From CAZVEV01 sp964625865 (GTDB lineage Bacteria; Planctomycetota; Phycisphaerae; SM23-33): a DNA stretch of 6,527 nucleotides. Position numbers and translations under genes: made by a program. Numbering within the stretch: position 1 is the first letter of the stretch; each line of letters opens with the position of its first letter. Positions 1 through 5,473 of the stretch are shown in pieces. The DNA lies in the NCBI GenBank assembly GCA_964625865.1, contig CAZVEV010000319.1:1-6527 (forward strand), given 5' to 3'. A model generated the notes under the pieces. The model was not told where the DNA came from. It made no database searches and worked only from the letters and a program-made list of their open reading frames with translations.

Positions 1-1
1 C

Positions 2-1012
2 GTCGAGAACCATCCGATGTTCTACATCAAAGACCGCACGTTCCTCGGCCGTAAACCCGGCGACAAGGTGACCAAGACACCCCACAAGGACAAGCCTTGG
101 AAATCCAACTACACGCCCTGGGACCCGTCGGTAATCTACAAGCCCGATGAGGTCTCTCATGAAGTAACCGAGCGCCTTGTCAATTACATCGAGACCGTGC
201 CCCGGGATAAGCCCTTCTTCATCTATTGGCCGTCACATATCCCACACAAGCCAATCACACCACATAAGAGGTTTTCCGGGAAGACCACGTTCGGTTCCTA
301 TGGCGATTTTCTGCTCGAACTCGACACCTACGTGGGACAGGTAGTCCAGGCCCTGAAGAAGGTCGGACAACTGGACAATACCCTGATCATCTTCACCAGC
401 GACAACGGTGGCTTGAACCCGATGAATGAGAGCCACGCCAAGAAGTGGCATATGGAGCCAATGTGGCAGGCGCGGGAGTCGGGGCATATAATCAATGGCC
501 CCCTTAACGACGGCAAGCATTCTGTTCTGGACGGTGGCTTCAGAATTCCCTTCATTGTCCGGTGGCCGGGCCACATTCCCGCCGGCAAGACCAGCGACCA
601 GTTGATCTGTTCCACCGACGTGATGGCCACCTGTGCCGCACTTCTGAACTGCGAATTACCTGCGGATGCCGCCGTGGACAGTGTGGACCTGCTGCCCCTG
701 TGGACGGGGAAGTCAAAGAACGCCCCCCGGGATTCTGTCGTACTGGTCGCTCCTGATGAGACCTTTGCCATCCGTCGGCGCAAGTGGAAGTTCATCGAGA
801 AGAACCCAAAAGGAAAGCGGCGGGGCTCCACCAAGGACCAGTTGTATGACGTTGAACAGGATATCGGAGAAACCAAGAACCTGATTGCGCAATACCCCGA
901 AGTGGTCAAAGAGATGCGTAAGATCCTGGATGACGAGCGCAAGCAGGCCAGAGGCGTCAACGGCGTCAGCTACCCGCGGCCCGCGAAGCCAAAGATCAAA
1001 GGCCGTAAATAG
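2..1012 (+). CDS. Sulfatase (arylsulfatase-type), C-terminal part, 5' end outside window
   Basis: This is the C-terminal part of an alkaline-phosphatase-fold sulfatase, which would hydrolyse sulfate esters, in such bacteria often on polysaccharides outside the cytoplasm. The reading frame is open from base 2, so the gene begins upstream; the N-terminal C/S-x-P-x-R formylglycine motif lies outside the window. Counting from the internal ATG at 17, visible family marks are the FFIYWPSHIPHKP stretch (residues 67-79), the SDNGG metal-ligand motif (128-132, bases 398-412), the active-site lysine in NDGKHSVLDGG (Lys167), RIPFIVRWPG (176-185) and the late LYDVEQDIGETKNL segment typical of sulfatase C-termini. 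The tail is Lys/Arg-rich (PAKPKIKGRK). The ATG at 17 is internal, not the start. The specific substrate cannot be read from this part. Family certain, substrate unknown. Confidence 0.93.
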   Translation, partial: VENHPMFYIKDRTFLGRKPGDKVTKTPHKDKPWKSNYTPWDPSVIYKPDEVSHEVTERLVNYIETVPRDKPFFIYWPSHIPHKPITPHKRFSGKTTFGSYGDFLLELDTYVGQVVQALKKVGQLDNTLIIFTSDNGGLNPMNESHAKKWHMEPMWQARESGHIINGPLNDGKHSVLDGGFRIPFIVRWPGHIPAGKTSDQLICSTDVMATCAALLNCELPADAAVDSVDLLPLWTGKSKNAPRDSVVLVAPDETFAIRRRKWKFIEKNPKGKRRGSTKDQLYDVEQDIGETKNLIAQYPEVVKEMRKILDDERKQARGVNGVSYPRPAKPKIKGRK

Positions 1013-1030
1013 GAATGTGAGAGGGACCCG

Positions 1031-1132
1031 ATAAACAGGCGTAGTATCAATCAGCTTCTCGTAACGGCAGGACTCAGCCCCATCTTGGGACGAGCGGCTT
1101 CGGCGGGGCCATTGTCGGCCCACTTTCGGTGA
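1031..1132 (+). pseudogene. Tat-type signal-peptide remnant without a normal start codon
   Basis: Just 18 bases after the sulfatase stop, a frame reads I-NRRSINQLLVTAGLSPIL followed by GRAASAGPLSAHFR and TGA (1130-1132). The twin arginine, the hydrophobic stretch and the small-residue AASA/LSA sites look like a Tat signal peptide of a secreted protein. The expected start position is ATA (1031-1033), preceded five bases upstream by a purine-rich AGAGGG (1020-1025) that would suit a ribosome binding site. This fits an ATG-to-ATA change. No mature protein follows: the frame stops after 33 codons. I read it as the 5' relic of a gene that once followed the sulfatase. A functional small ORF starting at ATA is possible but less likely. 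Confidence 0.5.
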
Positions 1133-1380
1133 TTGGTCTCCGCCGGGCCATCCCGATGGGCGCGGATGAGGGATCCGTCGTGGATGTGACGAACCGCTTT
1201 CGGAAAGATGGTTGGGCTGGGACGGACAAATGGGCGGTCGTCTCAGTTGATCACTCGGGGAATCCCATTGGTCTCGACTCAACCGGTGCCGTATGGCTTT
1301 CAGACCATGATTTCGGCGAGGTCGTCCAGATTGCCGATTCGTTCGAAGCCTTCATCCGCAAGAGGTGCCTCGGGCTGGAC
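1129..1380 (+). pseudogene. SMI1/KNR4 (SUKH) family protein, C-terminal half only
   Basis: From the GTG at 1129 the translation contains IPMGADEGSVVDVTNRF (residues 8-24), then DKWAVVSVDHSGNPIGLD, AVWLSDHDFGEVVQIADSF and EAFIRKRCL (about residues 33-81). The pattern of an 'IP-G' strand, a 'GN-I-LD' turn, a 'V-L-DHD-G' strand and a final 'SFEAFI' helix is that of the C-terminal half of SMI1/KNR4 (SUKH) domains. In bacteria these often act as immunity proteins against polymorphic toxins. The N-terminal half of the domain, normally with the helical LP-x-x-Y/F segment, is absent; a Tat signal-peptide fragment lies there instead, in another frame. The frame stays open to a TAA at 1933-1935, but after about residue 83 the translation looks like non-coding sequence. 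The GTG overlaps the TGA of the preceding fragment (GTGA). Family assignment is by eye; that it is a remnant is inference. Confidence 0.5.
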
Positions 1381-1495
1381 GGGAATTCGGGGACGGAGCA
1401 TATTGCAATAAGTCAACAAGAAAGCGGCAGTAGTGATTGGGGGATCCTCGGCGTGGCGCTGTTCCTTTCACCCGCAGTTCAGTCCAAGCGACCCT

Positions 1496-1517
1496 TTGCG
1501 ACGGCACAGCGTCGCAA
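1496..1517. repeat. Perfect 8-base inverted repeat with 6-base loop
   Basis: TTGCGACG (1496-1503) and CGTCGCAA (1510-1517) are exact reverse complements separated by GCACAG. It lies in the gene-free stretch after the SUKH fragment. No T run follows closely, so it is not an obvious intrinsic terminator; CTTGTTCC comes a few bases later. It could be a protein-binding palindrome or a hairpin left from a decayed element. Confidence 0.45.
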
Positions 1518-1567
1518 GAAGTCTTGTTCCTTTACGTCTGGGAGTGCAAAGCTGTGTAAAGCTCCGT

Positions 1568-1616
1568 GGGTAAGCGGGACGAGTGGGGGAATTGTGGGCG
1601 ATGGGCTGTCTTGGGG
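1568..1616 (+). other. Potential G-quadruplex tract, six G runs
   Basis: Six runs of at least three G occur in 49 bases: 1568-1570, 1576-1578, 1585-1589, 1596-1598, 1603-1605 and 1613-1616. The loops are 5, 6, 6, 4 and 7 bases. Any four consecutive runs meet the usual G3+N1-7 rule for an intramolecular quadruplex on the + strand. The tract is in the gene-free region about 260 bases upstream of the promoter at 1874. That it forms in the cell is not shown. Confidence 0.5.
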
Positions 1617-1873
1617 TGCGGTTGAGCGTTGGTGTTTTCGAGGCAGGCAGGTCTCGGGCGTCAGCCGGACCCTCTGGCAGGCGTCAGGAGGCGGCCTAAG
1701 CGACGATCGGGCGTCCGGGCGGGTGGCAGGTCGTTTTCGTGCGCGGCAGGCGGCCTGGGGGCGGCCTGCGGGTCTGGCGCTGCTTCGGTTGACGAGCCGC
1801 GAAATGTCCGGAACCGTGCCTTGGGCCCGCGGGCGGAATCACCGCCCCGCCGCCTTGACCGTGACAAAGGGTC

Positions 1874-1901
1874 TTGACACGTGGGGGTTATCGGGTACGC
1901 T
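1874..1901 (+). promoter_or_regulatory. Sigma70-like promoter for the membrane protein gene
   Basis: A perfect -35 box TTGACA (1874-1879) is followed after 16 bases by TACGCT (1896-1901), which keeps the key T-A...T positions of the -10 box. Transcription would start near 1908, about 64 bases before the ATG at 1972. It is placed correctly for that gene and is the first strong promoter after the decayed region. Confidence 0.55.
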
Positions 1902-1971
1902 GTCTGGTTCCGGTCACGAGGCCGGGGCGAGATAAGACGCGTTGCAGAGGGGTGGACGGACTGAATCGGAC

Positions 1972-2784
1972 ATGAAATCAAAACGTCGTCATGAGTTGCA
2001 GCACAACGTGCTTGATGCGGAGTTGGGCAAGACGGTCGACTTCTTCAAGACCCACGGCTGGAAGGTCGTCTGGACGGTTCTCGGGCTGGCTGCCGCGTGG
2101 GTGGCGATCTCGACGTGGCAGTCCAGCCGGGCGGCCAACCGAGGACGGATCGAGAGCAAGTATGCGGCGGCCCACGCCCAGGTGCAGAACCTGATGATCA
2201 CGGGCAAGAACCCGGGCGGCGTTCTGGGCGAGCTGGAGGACCTGATCGACCAGACCTCCGTGCCTCGCGTGTCAGCCCTGTCGCAGATCGACGCGGGCGA
2301 CCTGTGCGCCGCCGGAGCCCGTCGTGCGGCCGAGGCCCTGGGCGCCGCGAAAGCCCTCGGGGCCGCCCCCAGCGTCATCGAGGGGCATCGCAAGGACTTC
2401 AAGACGTATGCCGCCCGCGCCGCGGACTACTACGCCCAGGGGCGCGAGGCGATGCCCGAGCAAGACCGGATCGTCGCCAAGGCCCACATCGGGCTGGCCA
2501 AGCTCGCCGAAACGCGTGCCGGGCTGCTCGACGGCGACCAGCGGGCCAGGGCCTTTGCCGAGGCGCTGAGCGAGTACAAAGCCGTCGCATCGCTGTCCGG
2601 CGCGGCCGGCTCGCCGGCGGCGGTCTATGCCGCGGGCGCCGTCAAGCGTCTCTACGACGCCGATGACCAACTCCGGGCTGACTACGTCTCGGCGGTGCGG
2701 ATGGCCACTACGGTCCCGGCGGCCCCGGCGACCCAGCCGGCGTCGAAGCCCGCCAAGACGACATCCAGGCCCGCCGCGCCGTAG
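1972..2784 (+). CDS. Single-span membrane protein, YfgM/TPR-like helical repeat protein
   Basis: The product is a 270-residue protein with a short charged cytoplasmic N-terminus (MKSKRRHELQ), one hydrophobic segment at about residues 31-49 (KVVWTVLGLAAAWVAISTW) and a long Ala-rich, probably helical extracytoplasmic part. It ends in a low-complexity Ala/Pro/Thr/Lys tail (about the last 25 residues). The layout resembles YfgM-like/TPR-type anchored proteins, thought to serve as protein-interaction platforms at the membrane; helix pairs such as AARAADYYAQGREAM and IVAKAHIGLAKLAETRAGLL fit this. A TTG at 1942 would add ten residues but lacks a ribosome binding site; ATG 1972 gives the typical basic start, although its own Shine-Dalgarno is weak (GAGGGG lies about 20 bases upstream). 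It has its own promoter (1874-1901) and a possible terminator after it, so it seems monocistronic. The gene is certain; the function is inferred from architecture only. Confidence 0.8.
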   Translation: MKSKRRHELQHNVLDAELGKTVDFFKTHGWKVVWTVLGLAAAWVAISTWQSSRAANRGRIESKYAAAHAQVQNLMITGKNPGGVLGELEDLIDQTSVPRVSALSQIDAGDLCAAGARRAAEALGAAKALGAAPSVIEGHRKDFKTYAARAADYYAQGREAMPEQDRIVAKAHIGLAKLAETRAGLLDGDQRARAFAEALSEYKAVASLSGAAGSPAAVYAAGAVKRLYDADDQLRADYVSAVRMATTVPAAPATQPASKPAKTTSRPAAP

Positions 2785-2785
2785 G

Positions 2786-2831
2786 CGCCGTCGGGTCCGG
2801 ATGCACCTCGGGCGGCGAGCGAAACTTTTTT
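2786..2831 (+). terminator. Possible intrinsic terminator after the membrane protein gene
   Basis: CGCCG (2786-2790) can pair with CGGCG (2813-2817), with further inner pairing CG-GGT (2792-2796) to ACC-CG (2805-2810, one bulge). Six T residues follow at 2826-2831, but eight bases lie between stem and T run, which weakens the call. Confidence 0.35.
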
Positions 2832-2841
2832 GCGTTGTCGG

Positions 2842-2869
2842 TTTCAACGTTCTGTTGTGACAGTATAAT
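2842..2869 (+). promoter_or_regulatory. Promoter upstream of the corrinoid protein gene
   Basis: A perfect TATAAT -10 box lies at 2864-2869. The best -35 candidate is a weak TTTCAA (2842-2847) with a 16-base spacer. Such a strong -10 with a poor -35 is compatible with activator dependence, but that is inference. Transcription would begin near 2876, giving a leader of about 107 bases before the ATG at 2983. Confidence 0.6.
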
Positions 2870-2877
2870 ACGCGCGT

Positions 2878-2898
2878 CCGCACACGAGTGTTGTGCGG
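2878..2898 (+). promoter_or_regulatory. First leader hairpin of the corrinoid protein gene
   Basis: CCGCACA (2878-2884) and TGTGCGG (2892-2898) form a perfect 7-base stem with a 7-base loop at the very start of the predicted transcript. Its 5' arm CCGCAC could instead pair with a second GTGCGG at 2922-2927, next to the terminator stem below, so two alternative folds are possible. Confidence 0.45.
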
Positions 2899-2900
2899 GC

Positions 2901-2943
2901 CGGTCGGCGGTTTACCGGGAAGTGCGGCCGACCGTGTTTTTTT
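2901..2943 (+). terminator. Intrinsic terminator or attenuator inside the leader
   Basis: CGGTCGGC (2901-2908) pairs perfectly with GCCGACCG (2927-2934) to give an 8-base GC-rich stem. After TG there are seven T residues (2937-2943). This is the clearest intrinsic terminator in the window. It lies between the promoter at 2864 and the gene at 2983. It could therefore end a small RNA of about 65-70 bases, or act as an attenuator that must be overcome for the corrinoid gene to be transcribed. I recognise no known riboswitch class in it. Confidence 0.6.
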
Positions 2944-2974
2944 CCTCGTAACCAACATGATGCATGTTGGAGGT
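2944..2974 (+). promoter_or_regulatory. Palindrome covering the ribosome binding site of the corrinoid gene
   Basis: CCAACATG (2952-2959) and CATGTTGG (2963-2970) are exact reverse complements with a 3-base loop. The strong Shine-Dalgarno GGAGGT (2969-2974), eight bases before ATG 2983, shares its first two G residues with the stem. In addition CCT (2944-2946) can pair with AGG (2971-2973) around a five-base bulge, so the whole ribosome binding site could be masked in RNA. As DNA, the 19-base palindrome could equally be an operator. Confidence 0.45.
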
Positions 2975-2982
2975 ATCAAGGC

Positions 2983-3612
2983 ATGGCTGAAATGGAAGCG
3001 TTGGCGGAAGCCCTGATGAAGGGCGACCGCGACACGGTGGCGTCCCTGACGCAGCAGGCCCTCGACGAGGGCGTGGCCCCGAAGGACATTCTGGACGGCG
3101 GGCTGATCGCCGGCATGTCGGTGATCGGACAGCGGTTCAAGGCCAACGAGGTCTATGTTCCGGAGGTCCTGATCGCCGCCCGCGCGATGCACGCGGGGAT
3201 GGCCGTCCTGGAGCCCAAGCTTGTCGAAGCCGGCGTCGAGCCGCTGGGGACGGTGGTGCTCGGCACGGTCAAGGGCGACCTGCACGACATCGGCAAGAAC
3301 CTGGTGGGCATGATGCTGACCGGTGCGGGCATGAAGGTGGTCGACATCGGAACCGACGCGGGGCCGGAGAAGTTCGTCGAGGCCGCCAAGGCCGAAGGCG
3401 CCGCCGTCTGCGCCATGAGCGCCCTGCTGACGACCACGATGCCCCAGATGACCGAAGTGATCAAGGCGATCAAGGCCGACGGTGTGGCGGTCAAGACCAT
3501 CATCGGCGGGGCGCCGGTGACCCAGAGCTTTGCCGACGAGATCGGCGCCGACGCCTACGCCGCCGACGCCGCCAGCGCCGCCGACGAAGCGAAGAAGCTG
3601 ATCCAAAGCTGA
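2983..3612 (+). CDS. B12-binding corrinoid protein (MtaC/MtbC/MtmC-like)
   Basis: This 209-residue cytoplasmic protein has the methyltransferase corrinoid-protein layout. It has a four-helix cap domain (about residues 1-85; AEALMKGDRDTV, APKDILDGGLIAGM) and then a cobalamin-binding Rossmann-like domain (about 88-209). The B12 motif is intact: D99-L-H101-D-I-G104, where the His is the lower cobalt ligand, followed by S146-A-L148 and G175-G176. Length matches the family. Such proteins carry a methyl group on cobalamin between a substrate-specific methyltransferase and a second methyltransferase acting on a thiol, tetrahydrofolate or a similar acceptor; no such partner is encoded in the window. 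ATG 2983 has a strong GGAGGT eight bases upstream; a GTG at 2893 in frame lies inside the leader hairpins and is rejected. It heads a likely operon with the two genes downstream. The methyl substrate cannot be told from sequence alone. Confidence 0.93.
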   Translation: MAEMEALAEALMKGDRDTVASLTQQALDEGVAPKDILDGGLIAGMSVIGQRFKANEVYVPEVLIAARAMHAGMAVLEPKLVEAGVEPLGTVVLGTVKGDLHDIGKNLVGMMLTGAGMKVVDIGTDAGPEKFVEAAKAEGAAVCAMSALLTTTMPQMTEVIKAIKADGVAVKTIIGGAPVTQSFADEIGADAYAADAASAADEAKKLIQS

Positions 3613-3709
3613 CCGCGCCGCGGCCTGTGCCGTGACGACCGGGCCCTCAGCCGTGGCGGCCCCGATGCGCCGCCCCGGGCTGCGGGCCCGTTCCGTGGAG
3701 AGATATCGT

Positions 3710-4300
3710 ATGCACCAGACGCTCAACAGGAACCTGTTCTTCGTCAAAGAGCACGTGGGGTTCTTCAAGGCCGCCAACAACTACGACGTGCTCGACCCGG
3801 AAACCGGCGAGATCATCCTTGAGTGCCGCGAGGAGAAGCTGGGCTTTTTCACCAAGCTCATGCGCTTCAGCGACCTGAAGCGCGCCACCCGGTTCGACAT
3901 CCAGGTCCGTACGGGCGAGGGGCAGACCGTCGTGCGGATCAAGCGCGGGTTCTCGCTGTTTCGCTCGAAGGTCGACGTGCTGGACGAGAACGACCAGCGC
4001 ATCGGCGGATTCAAGCAGAAGCTCCTGTCGATCGGCGGGGCCTTTACCGTCCTGGACGACATGGACCGTCCGATCTGCACGCTTAAGGGCAAGTGGACCG
4101 GCTGGGACTTCCGATTCCTCGACCTCGACGGGGCCGAGCTGGCCCACGTGACCAAGAAATGGGCCGGCGTGGGCAAGGAACTGTTCACCTCCGCCGACAA
4201 CTACATCCTCGAGATCGCCCCCGACGTGCCCCCCGACTGCATTGCGCGTCAACTGATCATGGCCGCGGTGATGTGCATCGACATGGTCCTGAAGGAGTAG
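3710..4300 (+). CDS. Scramblase / LURP-one-related (Tubby-like fold) protein
   Basis: A 196-residue protein resembling the phospholipid scramblase/LURP-one family. It has repeated short beta strands with the typical 'd-x-x-G-x-x-I-g-x-f-k-q-k' rhythm (DENDQRIGGFKQKLLSIGGAF, FTVLDDMDRPICTLKGKWTG, FRFLDLDGAELAHVTKKW) and a hydrophobic C-terminal helix (CIARQLIMAAVMCIDMVLKE) of the kind buried in the Tubby-like barrel. There is no signal peptide, so it is probably cytoplasmic or membrane-associated. The start at ATG 3710 is set by GGAGAG (3697-3702), seven bases upstream; an in-frame ATG at 3632 lacks one and adds an Arg/Pro-rich stretch. The gene follows the corrinoid gene after 97 bases, without an obvious terminator. 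Its last codons contain the AGGAG that serves the next gene. The bacterial role of this family is poorly known, and lipid scrambling should not be assumed. Confidence 0.8.
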   Translation: MHQTLNRNLFFVKEHVGFFKAANNYDVLDPETGEIILECREEKLGFFTKLMRFSDLKRATRFDIQVRTGEGQTVVRIKRGFSLFRSKVDVLDENDQRIGGFKQKLLSIGGAFTVLDDMDRPICTLKGKWTGWDFRFLDLDGAELAHVTKKWAGVGKELFTSADNYILEIAPDVPPDCIARQLIMAAVMCIDMVLKE

Positions 4301-4307
4301 CGCCCTG
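4293..4307 (+). promoter_or_regulatory. Ribosome binding site setting a CTG start
   Basis: AGGAG (4293-4297) lies in the final codons of the scramblase-like gene, and seven bases later CTG (4305-4307) opens the frame of the pseudouridine synthase. In that frame a TGA sits at 4290-4292, so the start must be after it. No ATG, GTG or TTG appears before ATG 4590, which is already at the end of the S4 domain. Confidence 0.6.
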
Positions 4308-5432
4308 ACCCGATCAGCGCCCGTCCCTGATGACCCGCGGGCCCCTGACGGCGGGGACATCGACGCCGTTGAGACGCCCATCGAGGCCGACGAAGACGGC
4401 CTGCGACACCTCCATATCAACATCCGCCGCGCCCTGCCGAACCGGCGGCTGGACAAGTACCTGTCCGGGCGGCTGGGCAAGGACGTCTCGCGCACGGCGC
4501 TGCAGCGGTACATCCGCGAGGGCAACGTCACCGTCAACGGCGCCGTCGTCAAGCCCAGCTACACCATTCGAACCGACGACGACATCGACATGATGCTCCC
4601 GGTGATCAAGCCGCGCGAGATCCCGCCGGAGGACATCCCGCTCGACGTGGTCTACGAGGACGCCGACATCATCGCCATCAACAAACAGGCCGACCTGATC
4701 GTCCATCCCGCGCGGGGCAACTGGACCGGCACGCTGGTTAACGCCCTGGCGCACTATTTCCGGATCAACTGGCGCGACATCAAGGACCTGCCCACCTCCG
4801 GCCAGCCGTTTCGTCCGGGCATTGTCCACCGCCTGGATCGCGACACCACGGGCATCATGCTGGTGGCCAAGACGGACCTGGCGCTGTGGCGGCTGGGGTG
4901 GCAGTTCGAGCACCGCAAAATCCACAAGACCTACACCGCGATCGTCCACGGCCTGATCGACCTGGACGAGGACGTCATCGACGCGCCGATCGGCAAGCAC
5001 GCGAAGTTCCGCGAGAAGTACGCCGTCCACCGCCGTACCGGGCGCCCGTATCCGTCGACCACCAAGTCGGCCGTCACGCGGTACAAGGTCCTGCGGCGCC
5101 TGGCGGGCGTGGGGGCAGGCGGAGCGGGGTTTACGCTGGTCGAACTGTATCCCAAGACGGGGCGCACCCACCAGTTGCGCGTCCACATGAGCTGCATGCG
5201 CCACCCGATTGTCGGCGACCGGATGTACGGGGGCGGGCCTCTGTATACCAGCCAACTGGAAGGCCACCCCGACCGCGCCGAAGGCCCCCTGATCGTCCGA
5301 CAGGCCCTCCACGCCCACACGATCGAGTTTGCCCACCCCCGCAGCGGCGAGGCGATGACCCTCGAAGCGCCCTGGCCCGAGGATTTCACCAGGACCCTGG
5401 CGGCCCTGGAGGCCTGTCGCGGCGGCGCGTAA
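4305..5432 (+). CDS. RluC/RluD-type 23S rRNA pseudouridine synthase, probable CTG start
   Basis: This enzyme isomerises uridine to pseudouridine in RNA, most likely 23S rRNA. Numbered from CTG 4305 (375 residues), it has an acidic N-terminal extension (1-40), an S4 RNA-binding domain (about 48-105, beginning RLDKYLSGRLGKDVSRTAL) and the RluA-family catalytic domain. The signature is HRLDRDTTG (175-183), with Asp178 the expected catalytic residue. KTYTA (208-212), DAPIGKH (226-232) and GRTHQLRVHM (286-295) follow as in the family. Having an S4 domain puts it with RluC/RluD rather than RluA. The first ATG (4590) would cut the S4 domain off, whereas the same frame is coding-like from 4305 and has AGGAG at the right distance, so CTG is chosen. 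It begins four bases after the previous stop, which suggests translational coupling. The target uridine is not predictable here. A sequencing error or a start at another rare codon are the alternatives. Confidence 0.9.
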   Translation: MTRSAPVPDDPRAPDGGDIDAVETPIEADEDGLRHLHINIRRALPNRRLDKYLSGRLGKDVSRTALQRYIREGNVTVNGAVVKPSYTIRTDDDIDMMLPVIKPREIPPEDIPLDVVYEDADIIAINKQADLIVHPARGNWTGTLVNALAHYFRINWRDIKDLPTSGQPFRPGIVHRLDRDTTGIMLVAKTDLALWRLGWQFEHRKIHKTYTAIVHGLIDLDEDVIDAPIGKHAKFREKYAVHRRTGRPYPSTTKSAVTRYKVLRRLAGVGAGGAGFTLVELYPKTGRTHQLRVHMSCMRHPIVGDRMYGGGPLYTSQLEGHPDRAEGPLIVRQALHAHTIEFAHPRSGEAMTLEAPWPEDFTRTLAALEACRGGA

Positions 5433-5457
5433 GGTTGTAGAAAATACAAGGGATATC

Positions 5458-5473
5458 TTCAACGGGGGTTGAA
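5458..5473. promoter_or_regulatory. Inverted repeat overlapping the -35 box (possible operator)
   Basis: TTCAAC (5458-5463) and GTTGAA (5468-5473) are exact reverse complements around GGGG. The right arm covers most of the -35 box TTGAAA (5469-5474) of the next promoter. A protein bound here would block RNA polymerase. No regulator gene is seen nearby. Confidence 0.4.

Larger units (their letters stand above)
1381..1870. other. About 490 bases with no convincing gene
   Basis: Frames are open here only because the sequence is GC-rich. Their translations are rich in Arg, Gly, Ser and Pro and show no recognisable domain. I recognise no tRNA, RNase P RNA, tmRNA or other RNA gene. The stretch does contain a perfect inverted repeat (1496-1517), a G-run tract (1568-1616), and three copies of GGCGGCCT or GCGGCCT-like words between 1685 and 1769, two of which form a 6-base inverted repeat (GCAGGC 1746-1751, GCCTGC 1764-1769). 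Confidence 0.5.

Noticed and set aside
1381..1935. The rest of the open frame beginning at 1129 as a real 268-residue protein
   Set aside because: After about residue 83 the translation loses any domain-like pattern and passes through the G-run tract and the promoter at 1874. The openness is explained by base composition.
2893..2982. GTG 2893 as start of the corrinoid protein
   Set aside because: It would put coding sequence through the terminator stem and T run. ATG 2983 has a strong GGAGGT and gives the usual family N-terminus.
2876..2982. Cobalamin riboswitch upstream of the B12-binding protein gene
   Set aside because: The leader is only about 107 bases long and I see no B12-box-like sequence or the multi-helix core expected of that class. 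Only simple hairpins are present.
3613..3709. Hairpins in the GC-rich gap between the corrinoid and scramblase-like genes
   Set aside because: Several short GC complementarities exist, as expected in such sequence, but none is followed by a T run or is long enough to stand out.
2272..3780. A 502-codon open frame on the - strand
   Set aside because: It runs opposite to the well-supported membrane protein and corrinoid protein genes, covers the promoter and leader between them, and its translation is rich in Arg, Gly and His with no domain. It is a GC-rich shadow.
4590..4592. ATG 4590 as start of the pseudouridine synthase
   Set aside because: It would remove nearly all of the S4 domain, which is clearly encoded in the same frame just upstream, and no Shine-Dalgarno precedes it.
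5435..5449. TTGTA-GAAAA-TACAA inverted repeat as terminator of the synthase operon
   Set aside because: The stem is only five A/T-rich base pairs and no T run follows on the + strand, so it does not support a terminator call.
4314..5462. A 382-codon open frame on the - strand
   Set aside because: It lies opposite the pseudouridine synthase, whose motifs are unmistakable. The - strand translation shows no family features.
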